DNA of 64,000 nucleotides. It comes from Segetibacter sp. (GTDB taxonomy: Bacteria > Bacteroidota > Bacteroidia > Chitinophagales > Chitinophagaceae). The translations under genes and the position numbers were made by a program. The notes under the pieces were generated by a model, which did not search any database, was not told where the DNA came from, and saw only the letters and a program-made list of their open reading frames with translations. This document shows positions 54,666 to 63,597 of the stretch, piece after piece (the first letter of the stretch is position 1; each line of letters begins with the position of its first letter). The stretch is from positions 1-64,000 of the forward strand of contig JAQBNO010000043.1 of NCBI GenBank assembly GCA_028288485.1. Reading direction: 5' to 3'.

Positions 54666-56951
54666 ATGAAAAAAACTTCGATCCTATTTACCGTCTTGCT
54701 TTTTCTAAATTATTGCTTTGCACAAAAACCTACAACACAAAAGCAGGAAGTTGATTATGTGAATCCGTTGATTGGAACAGCAGCTACGGGTTTTGCAAAA
54801 GGACTGGATGGTGGTGGTACCATGCCAAGTGTAGGACCTCCATTTGCGATGACCAATTTTGTGGCACAGACCGGTGAAAGTAAAATGAGCCGGATGAATT
54901 ATTTTTATGAGGACAGCAGTATGATTGGGTTTTTAGCCTCTCACCAACCTACCGTTTGGATGGGCGATTATGGCTATGTTTCTGTAATGCCACAAATTGG
55001 TGGTTTAAAAGTGTTGCCGAAAGATCGTGCATTAAAATTTAGTCATGCCAATGAAGTATCTACTCCTTATTATTACTCTACCTTACTTGAGGCAGGTAAT
55101 AAGCAACACATAAAAGGGGAGATTGCCTCATCTTCCCGTTGTGGCATCTTTCGATTTACTTTCCCCAAGTCGGATGACGCTCATATTATAATACACGGAA
55201 TTAATTTAAACCCGGAGTTGACACATTGGGCAAATGATTATACTGAAAGGATAAAAAAACTAAGAGGTTATGTAAAAGTTGACAAAGCTAACATGGAAAT
55301 AACAGGATACAATCCTGATAGAATGGCTGCACAGATTAGCCCTGAACTTCCAAACTTTAAAGGATACTTTGTTATCCGGTTCAGTAAACCCTTTAAGTCT
55401 TTCGGAACGTGGGACGGGGATAAAATAAATGTGTCATCCGCTGAGCAATTTGGAACGAGAATGGGCGCATACATCAGCTTTGCGACCAACAAAGATGAAA
55501 GAGTGGAGGTACGTATTGCGACGTCGTTCATCAGTATTGAACAGGCAAGAAAAAATATGGATATGGAGTTGAAAGGGAAAGGATTTAATGACCTCGTTCA
55601 ATCAACCCGCAATGAGTGGCAGAAAGGTTTAAGCCGTATTAAAGTAGGTGGTATAACTAATGATCAGAAAAGCATTTTCTATACTGCCATGTTTCATACC
55701 ATGCAGTTCCCAAGGGAAATGTCGGAATATGGTAAATATTATAGTGCCTTTGATGATAAAATTCACAAGGGCATTTCCTATACCGATTATTCCCTCTGGG
55801 ATACTTACCGGGCACTTCATCCCTTACTCTTATTTACACAGCCCGAACGTGTAAATCCTATGATTACCGCCATGCTTCAAATGTACCAGCAGGGAGGCAG
55901 GTTGCCTATGTGGCCCAATCCCGCAGAGACAAACATTATGATTGGTACACATGCCGATGCTGTTATTGCCGATGCATATGTAAAAGGTTTTCGGGGTTTT
56001 GATGTAAATGTTGCGTACGCGGCTGTTTTGAAAGATGCGCTGGTTCCGCCTCCATTTGATACTGTAAGGCCTTATGCAGATCGCGACCTGTGGACTGACT
56101 ACGAAGCGCAGGCGGGCTTAACTTATTTTAAAAGACTAGGTTATGTGCCGGTTGATAAAACCGCCGAGTCTGTGTCGCGTACTATTGAATATTCAGTAGA
56201 TGATTATGCTGTAGCCATGTTTGCAAAAGCGCTGGGTAAAAATGGAGATTATAACCAATTGATGCAGCTAAGTAAAAATTACAAGAACCTCTATGATCCT
56301 TCAACAGGGTTTATGCTTCCGCGAAAATCAGATGGACAATTTGATAAGAAAAATGATAAGGGACTCTGGGAAGGGTTTACTGAAGGCGATCAATGGACGT
56401 ACGCTTTTGGCGCCATGCACGATGTTGAGGGAATGATCGAAATGATGGGAGGGAAGGAAAAGTTTGCTGCGAAGCTCGACGAAAATTTTGCCGGTAAGCA
56501 CTACCGGCACGACAATGAGCCGGGCCATCATTATATCTACCTGTACGATTATTGCGAACAGCCGTGGAAGACCCAGGAACTAATAAGAAAACATACTTCT
56601 GAAAACTTCCGCAACCAGCCTATTGGCATTAATGGTAATGAAGACTGCGGACAAATGGCAGCATGGTATATTTTTGGAGTAATGGGTTTTTATCCTGTAA
56701 CACCTGCATCAGGTGTTTATGCAATTGGCGCTCCCCAATTTCCGGGTTTAACACTTAATTTTAGAGCCGGCGGTAAGCCACGTACTTTCCAGGTTATTGC
56801 AGAAAACCTATCGGAGGAAAACAGATACATTCAAAAAGTATCGCTTGACGGAGTAGTGTTAACTAAGCCTTTTATCACCCACCGACAAATAATAAACGGG
56901 CATAAATTAGTATTTCAAATGGGGGCGAAACCAAACTATAATTGGAAATAA
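54666..56951 (+). CDS. GH92 family alpha-mannosidase
   Basis: 761 residues with a signal peptide (KKTSILFTVLLFLNYCFAQ). The N-terminal beta-domain (~25-270) opens with VDYVNPLIGTA and GTMPSVGPPFAM. The catalytic (alpha/alpha)6 domain includes YSLWDTYRALHPL, HADAVIADAYVKGF, PGHHYIYLYDYCEQPWKTQE, and GNEDCGQMAAWYIFGVMGFY with the catalytic acid/base pair and Ca-site residues. GH92 enzymes are Ca-dependent exo-alpha-mannosidases. Exported, it would trim mannose from glycoproteins or yeast/fungal glycans. It ends at a hairpin terminator. Confidence 0.95.
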   Translation: MKKTSILFTVLLFLNYCFAQKPTTQKQEVDYVNPLIGTAATGFAKGLDGGGTMPSVGPPFAMTNFVAQTGESKMSRMNYFYEDSSMIGFLASHQPTVWMGDYGYVSVMPQIGGLKVLPKDRALKFSHANEVSTPYYYSTLLEAGNKQHIKGEIASSSRCGIFRFTFPKSDDAHIIIHGINLNPELTHWANDYTERIKKLRGYVKVDKANMEITGYNPDRMAAQISPELPNFKGYFVIRFSKPFKSFGTWDGDKINVSSAEQFGTRMGAYISFATNKDERVEVRIATSFISIEQARKNMDMELKGKGFNDLVQSTRNEWQKGLSRIKVGGITNDQKSIFYTAMFHTMQFPREMSEYGKYYSAFDDKIHKGISYTDYSLWDTYRALHPLLLFTQPERVNPMITAMLQMYQQGGRLPMWPNPAETNIMIGTHADAVIADAYVKGFRGFDVNVAYAAVLKDALVPPPFDTVRPYADRDLWTDYEAQAGLTYFKRLGYVPVDKTAESVSRTIEYSVDDYAVAMFAKALGKNGDYNQLMQLSKNYKNLYDPSTGFMLPRKSDGQFDKKNDKGLWEGFTEGDQWTYAFGAMHDVEGMIEMMGGKEKFAAKLDENFAGKHYRHDNEPGHHYIYLYDYCEQPWKTQELIRKHTSENFRNQPIGINGNEDCGQMAAWYIFGVMGFYPVTPASGVYAIGAPQFPGLTLNFRAGGKPRTFQVIAENLSEENRYIQKVSLDGVVLTKPFITHRQIINGHKLVFQMGAKPNYNWK

Positions 56952-57008
56952 CAGCAAAAACGCCACTAGCGGCACACGCCTTACGATGGCATAGACTTTT
57001 GATCAAAA

Positions 57009-57047
57009 AACAAAGAGAGATACAGAAAATACTTGTCTCTCTTTGTT
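57009..57047. terminator. Bidirectional hairpin between GH92 and a small gene
   Basis: AACAAAGAGAGA and TCTCTCTTTGTT arms with a 15-base loop. It serves the GH92 gene on the plus strand and the small coiled-coil gene on the minus strand. Confidence 0.75.
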
Positions 57048-57222
57048 AATTAATTCTGTTCATTTGATTCAATAAACGCAATTTTTCTTTCACCTGCTTT
57101 AATTGGTACCTCAAATCGCTAAACTGATCGATTGAACAGTCACTCAACAATTGTTCACAGGTTTGTTTGCGCTGCAATAATTGATCACGGTCATTACTTA
57201 ATTCAAGATGTTGTTGTTTCAT
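57046..57222 (-). CDS. Small coiled-coil protein, 58 aa
   Basis: MKQQHLELSNDRDQLLQRKQ and the rest of the protein are charged and helical, with heptad-like leucines through LLSDCSIDQFSDLRYQL. The start at 57222 is preferred over the extended frame to 57285. No function is assigned. Such short coiled-coil proteins can be partners of larger complexes. Confidence 0.6.
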   Translation of the reverse strand: MKQQHLELSNDRDQLLQRKQTCEQLLSDCSIDQFSDLRYQLKQVKEKLRLLNQMNRIN

Positions 57223-57507
57223 AATTGAATAATTTATTTGTATTGTAATTGTCAGTTTAAGATTTGTCAATAACCTTAACTCCATCGACAGCTTAACCCA
57301 TAACGAAAAAAATACTTATTTATTACGTTTTTAGGTGATTTCTTTAGCCACCGGGTTACGAATGGCAAACGGAAGGCTGTTCTGTATTTATTGATTTAAG
57401 TCGTTCGACAGTGAATACCAAAACCAAGTTTGAATAAATATATATCACCGGAAATCAATAGCATAATATTATTTGTTATTAGTTCTTTAATTTACCTCAA
57501 GGGATCA

Positions 57508-58346
57508 ATGAATGTTTCAAAAAAGCATATTGGTACTACCTGTTCTCGGTATGGATTTTATAGGCCATTTTTTATTCTTTTGTGAACGGCGTCGGTTACA
57601 TAGATATTTTACGAACGGCTGCAATCAATTGCTTATTTAGTGTTCCTGCCGGAGTCTTAATTTCTTCTGTTTATCGATATAGCTATTGGAAATGGATGGC
57701 TTGATCTGCCATTAAAATGGCTGGTTTTAAAAGTAGTTTTGCCGATATTATCATGGCTTCGGGTCATGACGGTTTTAAATTTGATCATTGAAAACTTTAC
57801 CTTCCCCCATTTACCCAGGATATCAGCGGAATATTGCTGGTAGGCTACCTCGGTTTGTGGTTAGAAGTGTTTTTTATCTATACTTTGATCTATCATCTTT
57901 TTGTGTATTACGAAAGATCAGTTATTGCAGAAGAAGAAAAAGCTTCAGCAGAACCCGATACTTTGCGGCTTCAGATCAACCCGCATTTTATTTCAGTACA
58001 CTCAACAACCTTTACGGCTTAGCCTTAGAAAAATCTCCGCGAACTGCAGAGGCAATTTTGAAACTGTCGAACATGGAATATGTAAATTATGATTGCCGTT
58101 CTAACAAGGTGCCTTTAGCTAAAGAAGTTAACTTTATTGAAAGCTGCATTCAATTAGAGCGGCTGCGTTACAAAGAAGATATAAATATTACTTTGCCCAA
58201 TGAGATAAAAAGCAAACGAACTTTCAATAGTCCCTATGCTGCTGATTAATATTGTTGAAAATTCTTTCAAACACTCAATGGAACTTTTTCTCCCGGGTAG
58301 ATGGGGGAAACGATCGAGGTTGCCTGGTTTTAAGATGGCTCGATAA
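57508..58346 (+). pseudogene. Broken LytS/YehU-type histidine kinase
   Basis: Pieces of one kinase are spread over all three frames: hydrophobic N-terminal parts (TAAINCLFSVPAGVLISSVY, then WLVLKVV, then GYLGLWLEVFFIYTLIYHLF), then RLQINPHF in one frame and LNNLYGLALEKSPRTAEAI in another. EVNFIESCIQLERLRYKEDI follows, and the N-box LLINIVENSFKHS ends in another frame. The His_kinase H-box QINPHF and the N-box identify the YehU/LytS family, yet at least four frameshifts and a stop break it. The usual LytTR regulator gene is absent. Confidence 0.85.
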
Positions 58347-58424
58347 ACTTGCTATCCCTATTGTCTTAACGCCAATTTTTAATGGCATAGTTTTTTGAAA
58401 TTTGTTTGTCATTAAATCATTTTT

Positions 58425-59228
58425 ATGGCAGATGCAAATAGTAATTACGCATTAATAACGGGTGCAACAGTTGGTATTGGGTATGAATTGGCAAAGCTGT
58501 TTGCACACGACGGCTATAATCTCATCCTTGTGGCCAGGACAGAAGAGGACCTGCAAAACAGGGCAAACGAGTTCTCGCAGCAATATGGGGTACAGGTAGT
58601 GACGATAGCTAAAGACCTTTTTCAGCCTGACGCCGCCATGCAATTGTATAATGAAGTGAAGGACAAAGGCCTGGAAGTAAATGTACTGGTGAACGATGCA
58701 GGGCAGGGGCAGTACGGGCTTTTTGTGGAACAAGACCTCACCCGACTTCATGAGATAATACAACTTAACGTTGTTTCGTTAACAACGCTAACCCACGTGT
58801 TTGTTAAAGATATGGTTGCACGAAATGAAGGCAGGATATTACAGTTGGCTTCTATCGCTTCGCAATTACCGGGGCCGTGGCAGGCTGTATATCACGCTAC
58901 AAAAGCTTACGTACTTTCACTAACTGAAGCGCTTATCGTTGAATTGAAAGATACAGGAGTAACCCTGACAGCGCTGCAACCAGGAGCAACCGATACAGAT
59001 TTCTTTAATAAAGCGGAGATGCAGGATTCTAAGATACTTGATAGTAATTTATCTGATCCGGCGAAAGTTGCCAAAGATGGTTTTGAAGCTCTGATGAAAG
59101 GAGATGATAAGGTCGTGTCGGGACTGAAAAACAAAGTGATGGTAGGTATGAGTAATGTAATGCCTGAAAGTATGGTGGCAGAACAGATGGATAAAATGCA
59201 GCAACCTAAGTCGGAGAGTTCGAAGTAA
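58425..59228 (+). CDS. Short-chain dehydrogenase/reductase
   Basis: 267 residues. NAD(P)-binding motif ITGATVGIG (residues 11-19), ALITGATVG start, NDAG at ~90-93, and the catalytic S143, Y156 and K160 in LASIASQLPGPWQAVYHATK. The dinucleotide is probably NADPH because ARTEED follows the second strand. It reduces or oxidises an alcohol, ketone or lipid; substrate unknown. It follows the broken kinase and precedes a repeat copy. Confidence 0.9.
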   Translation: MADANSNYALITGATVGIGYELAKLFAHDGYNLILVARTEEDLQNRANEFSQQYGVQVVTIAKDLFQPDAAMQLYNEVKDKGLEVNVLVNDAGQGQYGLFVEQDLTRLHEIIQLNVVSLTTLTHVFVKDMVARNEGRILQLASIASQLPGPWQAVYHATKAYVLSLTEALIVELKDTGVTLTALQPGATDTDFFNKAEMQDSKILDSNLSDPAKVAKDGFEALMKGDDKVVSGLKNKVMVGMSNVMPESMVAEQMDKMQQPKSESSK

Positions 59229-59318
59229 CACTTTTTCAATTGATGGTCTTCCCACGGTCTACCTTTGAACTATGCTTTCATCTTCTATACGTTGGCATTA
59301 GCGGCTGAGAATAAGACT

Positions 59319-59382
59319 AAAAGTACAAGGGTGCGACGCAACGAAAGAAGCATAGTACCACATATGTCGGGTAACCAAAAAG
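59319..59382 (-). repeat. Dispersed TGCGTCGCA element, copy 12
   Basis: AAAAGTACAAGGGTGCGACG on the plus strand, then CAACGAAAGAAGCATAG and the left block GGGTAACCAAAAAG. It lies in the convergent gap between the SDR gene and pxpA. Confidence 0.9.
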
Positions 59383-59502
59383 AAAAACCTAACCAGATGT
59401 TTTAAATAAGCCGGGACGACTTTCCTGCCTTATTTAATTCACCAATTATCAATTTCAGCTGGTTATTGCAGCAGTGAAGAATTTTAGCAGGCGGCGTTGA
59501 AG

Positions 59503-60246
59503 TTAGTTTGCCTTGATCGTTATGTTTTCGGACTTCAGTTTAGAGTAAATCGCCCTTGCAAAAGCTGCGGCATTTTTACCATCGCTGTGCAGGCAAATTG
59601 TTTCTGCTATTATCGGAACATCCTTTCCTGATGTTGAGGTGACCGTACCTTGTTTAATCATTTGAATCACCTGCCGGATTGATTGTGCTTCATCTTCAAT
59701 TAATGCATTTGGTTTTGTTCTTGGCGTCAGGCTTCCATCATCCTGGTAGCTGCGGTCTGCAAACACTTCACTGGCTGTTTTTATGCCCATCGCCTTCGCT
59801 TCTGAAATGGAGTAGCTGCCACTTAAGCCAAACAATACAAGCGACTTATCAAAATCATAAACGGCATGTGCAATTGCCACCGCCAAAGTTGCGTCTTTTG
59901 CAGCCATATTATATAAAGCGCCGTGAGGCTTCACGTGATGAAGAGGTGCATTACAATATGCAGCAACGTGCCGCATGATCTTTAATTGTTCTGTTACCAG
60001 GTGGTATACTTGTTTTGGTCTCATGTCATTCATTTCAGTCCTTCCAAAATTCTCCCTGTCTAAAAAAGATGGATGCGCACCGACAGCCACACCGGCATTC
60101 TTTGCAAGCATAACAGTGGTTCGCATAGTTGTTTCATCACCAGCATGATAACCACAGGCAATATTTGCGGAAGTAATAAAAGGCATAATGGTTTCGTCAT
60201 TTCCAATTCCTTCGCCCATGTCACAATTGAGATCGCAACTTATCAT
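59503..60246 (-). CDS. pxpA: 5-oxoprolinase subunit A (LamB/YcsF family)
   Basis: 247 residues. The family start CDLNCDMGEGIGND, the core IACGYHAGDETTM and VGAHPSFLDRENFGRTEM are the metal and substrate loops. PxpA with PxpB and PxpC makes an ATP-dependent enzyme that opens 5-oxoproline to glutamate. It is last in the operon and overlaps pxpC by 4 bases (ATGA), which supports translational coupling. Confidence 0.95.
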   Translation of the reverse strand: MISCDLNCDMGEGIGNDETIMPFITSANIACGYHAGDETTMRTTVMLAKNAGVAVGAHPSFLDRENFGRTEMNDMRPKQVYHLVTEQLKIMRHVAAYCNAPLHHVKPHGALYNMAAKDATLAVAIAHAVYDFDKSLVLFGLSGSYSISEAKAMGIKTASEVFADRSYQDDGSLTPRTKPNALIEDEAQSIRQVIQMIKQGTVTSTSGKDVPIIAETICLHSDGKNAAAFARAIYSKLKSENITIKAN

Positions 60247-61226
60247 TGTAAAATTTTTTCTATCTTAAAACCTGCTGCATACTGTACCCGTTGTAAATAA
60301 TTAAACTGTTGCAATAGCTTTTTTTCGGCACTTTCAACATTGGTGAGGGCCAACGAAAATTCTTCACCTGGTTTAAGTTGCGCCAATAGGGGTAAATGTG
60401 CTGAAATAACAGTTGCCACTCTTGGATATCCTCCTGTCGTTTGGTGATCAGCCATCAACACCATTAATTGCCCGGAAGGCAATAGTTGCAAAGTGCCAAA
60501 ACTCACCGAAGACGAGACCAACTGCTCCTTCACCTTTAAAGTCAGTGATTTTCCTGCAAGCCGGTACCCCATTCGGTCAGCAACTTTAGTTATTTTAAAA
60601 GAAGTGTTCAAAAATGTTTGCTGATCGGTGTCATCCAGCCAGTTCCATTCACTTCCCTTAATGACTTCAATTTTGTTCGCACCAGTCAATTTCGCCGGCT
60701 GAACTTTCCACGGTAAACGCTTAAATGGTTCTTTGGCTAAATAATCGGACAAAGCACTTATTTTTTCAAACGCTACGATATCACCATTTTTTAATGCACT
60801 TCCATGTAAACCTCCTGCCCCGGCTTTAATATTTGTGCTATAACTATTTAGCCAGGCACTAATCCTGAAATTGTTTAAGACAGACAAATAACACCTGGCT
60901 CCATGCTTTGCTTTTTTAAATTCAAGAACGGCGTCTTTATTCACTACCACCGGTTGATTTCTCTGAATTTCTTTATGATTGATTGCAGCAGTAAAATCGC
61001 CCCCGGTAACACAAATCATAGCAGCTTCGTTAAAGCAGATAACAGGTGCAGGGAAATGCATCTCTATTACAGCCGTATGCATCGGTTTGCCTAAAAGACA
61101 ATTAGCAAGCCTCGCAGAAAAAATATCCATAACACCACCGGGATTAATACCTGAAGCCTGGAAACCAAACCGGCCTTCATCCTGTATTGTATCTAATATT
61201 CCAGCTTTAGTAATTGTAAAACTCAT
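60243..61226 (-). CDS. pxpC: 5-oxoprolinase subunit C (biotin-dependent carboxylase-like)
   Basis: 327 residues of the KipA/AHS2 type. Landmarks are AGILDTIQDEGRFGFQASGINPGG at the start (residues ~7-30), INHKEIQRNQPVV in the middle and VLMADHQTTGGYPRVATVI near 245. It is middle in the operon. Its start overlaps pxpB by 20 bases and its stop overlaps the pxpA start. Confidence 0.93.
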   Translation of the reverse strand: MSFTITKAGILDTIQDEGRFGFQASGINPGGVMDIFSARLANCLLGKPMHTAVIEMHFPAPVICFNEAAMICVTGGDFTAAINHKEIQRNQPVVVNKDAVLEFKKAKHGARCYLSVLNNFRISAWLNSYSTNIKAGAGGLHGSALKNGDIVAFEKISALSDYLAKEPFKRLPWKVQPAKLTGANKIEVIKGSEWNWLDDTDQQTFLNTSFKITKVADRMGYRLAGKSLTLKVKEQLVSSSVSFGTLQLLPSGQLMVLMADHQTTGGYPRVATVISAHLPLLAQLKPGEEFSLALTNVESAEKKLLQQFNYLQRVQYAAGFKIEKILQ

Positions 61227-61902
61227 CTTCTGTTATTGAGTAAAAGCGCACTTCGTCGCCAGCCCTAAAAAATACCGGATCTTCTTTTTCCTTGTCAAAA
61301 AGCTTTATGGGGGTTCGGCCTATAATTTGCCAACCGCCGGGAGAAGTTAACGGGTAAATGCCGGTTTGCTTTCCTGCCATGCCTACATAACCTGCTCCTA
61401 TTTTTTGCCGCGGTTCCAATTTTCGCGGAACGGCAATTCTTTCATCCACATTTCCCATATAGGCAAAACCAGGCAAAAACCCGATCATGTAAACCTTGTA
61501 TCTTTTTGCGGTATGGAGCGTTATAATTTCCTCAATGGTAAGTTTGGTCACCACGGCAATTTCCTTCAGATCCCATGCATACTTCAGCGAATAACAAACA
61601 GGTATTTGCACACTTCGGTAAACTGCAGTAATCGCTTCAACTGGTTGAGAAAGTAAAGCTTCTATTTCTTCAGACATTATTGTAAATGCACTTTTATTCT
61701 TATGCTGTTTTAACAGAGAAATTACATCATAGTGAATGGTGACTGAACTATAAGCAGGAACAATATCTTTTACCGCTGCCAGAGCTGCTTTTTCAATTGC
61801 CTGTACCAGTAACAATACTTTTTTGTTTAGTTCGGCTGAAATGATATTTCCAAAATCAACAGTTAAAGCGGAGTCTCCCAGAGGAGAAATGGAATAAGAC
61901 AT
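61207..61902 (-). CDS. pxpB: 5-oxoprolinase subunit B (KipI/AHS1 type)
   Basis: 231 residues from ATG at 61902 (MSYSISPLGDSALTVDFGN); the extended frame to 61962 is rejected. Landmarks are IPVCYSLKYAWDLKEIA, GFLPGFAYMGNVDERIAVPR, and TGIYPLTSPGGWQIIGRTP, the KipI/AHS1 pattern. PxpB and PxpC together transfer phosphoryl and act on 5-oxoproline with PxpA. It is the first gene of the operon. Confidence 0.94.
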   Translation of the reverse strand: MSYSISPLGDSALTVDFGNIISAELNKKVLLLVQAIEKAALAAVKDIVPAYSSVTIHYDVISLLKQHKNKSAFTIMSEEIEALLSQPVEAITAVYRSVQIPVCYSLKYAWDLKEIAVVTKLTIEEIITLHTAKRYKVYMIGFLPGFAYMGNVDERIAVPRKLEPRQKIGAGYVGMAGKQTGIYPLTSPGGWQIIGRTPIKLFDKEKEDPVFFRAGDEVRFYSITEDEFYNY

Positions 61903-62052
61903 ACGGTTTGTAACTGATCTTACTTTAAAAGTAGGTAATAAAAGAATGCGGGACTCAAACACGGGAGTTGGGGCTTACTTTCGAATAACAGGAATTGTGT
62001 AGTGTTGCTTGTTATATCTTTTTAATAATCTGATTAAAGTATAAATTCTATT

Positions 62053-62115
62053 TATGAAGCCAGCAAAAAATCTAACTCAACGGTCGTTGCGTCGCACACT
62101 GCGGCTGGTATACCT
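62053..62115 (+). repeat. Dispersed TGCGTCGCA element, copy 13
   Basis: GAAGCCAGCAAAAAATC, then CGTTGCGTCGCACACTGCGG. The left block is partly changed. It is in the stretch upstream of pxpB. Confidence 0.7.
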
Positions 62116-62292
62116 TTTATCGGCCTCGATCTTGTTTTGCTGTTCCCGTAAATTAACCAATTACAACATTAGCAGGATGCCTTATTTTCATAACACAAGA
62201 ATTAGTTTCATAAGTAGGTAACCTTTTTTCTTAAAAGACCGCTGTTGCGCAGTCTGCGGTTAAGCACGTATGAAAATAGTTTGGATGCAAAT

Positions 62293-62328
62293 ACTTGTGT
62301 CCTTTCACTTACTTGTGTCCTTTCACTC
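62293..62328. repeat. 18-bp tandem duplication ACTTGTGTCCTTTCACT
   Basis: Two adjacent copies differ only at the last base. The whole gap 61963-63024 shows repeats and no supported gene. Confidence 0.7.
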
Positions 62329-62837
62329 CTTCGTTTACATAATGCTTGTTTCGATACTTCCTTACGCGTAATTACTCTTTATCAGATGCCCACGAACGAT
62401 AAGTATTACAGTTTGTAAAACAACTTGCAATTAAACCTACTACAAATACGGAAGGAGTTACCCCGGAATTTCTATGCGAAGCAAATGTGCCCGATTGCTT
62501 AAACGATTAATGACACTCTTCTCAACGAACTTTTCAAAATTTTCTTTTACTTTGCTACCGAAATAGCTGCTTGTTTTCATCTTGCCGGATGTTTTTATTA
62601 CGGGTCGCTATTTCTATTTTATTTTACAGCCTTACTGAACATCTTTTCCAGGCCCGGCAAGGTTTAAACAATTTTAAGTACTAAAGATGGTTGAGGCTGT
62701 TGGCCACGGCTGGATTTCGTTCATCTGCAAATTTTTGGGCAGCTTCTTTTAAAGCGAATACTCTTACCAATTGTGGTTCGGGATATAATAACCTATAACG
62801 TGAAAAGATGAACAAAGCGTTGCCGACAAAGTGATTG

Positions 62838-62895
62838 CGGCCCTTCGATGAACTCAGGGTACACTTCGGCAAGGCTCAGGGCAAGAACTGCTCCC
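62838..62895. repeat. CCCTTCGATGAACTCAGGG repeat cluster
   Basis: CTTCGATGAACTCAGGG and CTTCGGCAAGGCTCAGGG follow each other, then CAAGAACTGC. It matches the word at 11461-11500. The frame on the minus strand (62681-62872) runs through it and is not credible as a full gene. Confidence 0.6.
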
Positions 62896-63024
62896 GATTA
62901 AATGGGACCATGAAAAACTATTTGTGAACCGGTGTATCGGAGGCAACAATGCCGCTAAAAATACTTTAGCCGGTACCAGGAAAGAGATGACGATCTCCAG
63001 TTGTACGACCAGAATTAATAGACA

Positions 63025-63597
63025 ATGCTTAAACAGGAACTGAGAAAAATATACAAGCAGAAAAGGCTGGAGTTATCTGCAACTGAGCGGCTCAAACTCG
63101 ACGATTTGCAGTTAATTCAATTGCAGCGTCTTCCCCTTGAAAACCATATACAGCTTATCTTAACCTTTTGGCCGCTCGAGCAGCACGGCGAAATGAATAC
63201 ACATTTATATACCCGTTACCTTGAACATGCTATTCCTAACCTGGAAGTGGCCTTCCCGGTCATGAATTTTTCTGCACGAGAAATGAACGCAGTATTGGTA
63301 AATGATGACACCGAATTTGTAGAAAACGAATACGGAATTCATGAACCGGAAGAAGGAGAAGTAGTCCCTCCTGAAGAAATTGACCTTGTTTTTGTGCCAT
63401 TACTCTCTTTCGATACAAACGGTTATCGTGTTGGATATGGCAAGGGCTTTTACGATCGCTTTTTGAAAAAGTGCAGGCCCGATGTTATAACTGTTGGCTT
63501 TTCATATTTCGATCCAATTGACAATATAGAGGATAGAAATCAATATGATGTACCTTTAAACTTCTGCATCACTCCTCATAAGATCTATGAATTTTAA
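63025..63597 (+). CDS. 5-formyltetrahydrofolate cyclo-ligase
   Basis: 190 residues. It opens KQELRKIYKQKRLELSA, carries FPVMNFSAREMNAVL and EYGIHEPE in the substrate site, and ends with the family motif GYRVGYGKGFYDRFL. It converts 5-formyl-THF to methenyl-THF with ATP in the cytoplasm. The stop overlaps the lpxK start by 11 bases, an unusual but stable coupling. Confidence 0.93.
   Translation: MLKQELRKIYKQKRLELSATERLKLDDLQLIQLQRLPLENHIQLILTFWPLEQHGEMNTHLYTRYLEHAIPNLEVAFPVMNFSAREMNAVLVNDDTEFVENEYGIHEPEEGEVVPPEEIDLVFVPLLSFDTNGYRVGYGKGFYDRFLKKCRPDVITVGFSYFDPIDNIEDRNQYDVPLNFCITPHKIYEF

Noticed and set aside
62681-62872. Minus-strand 63-codon frame
   Set aside because: Part of it is coded by the CTTCG repeat cluster. 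The remainder (VRVFALKEAAQKFADE) is protein-like and may be a gene remnant, but I cannot support a gene.
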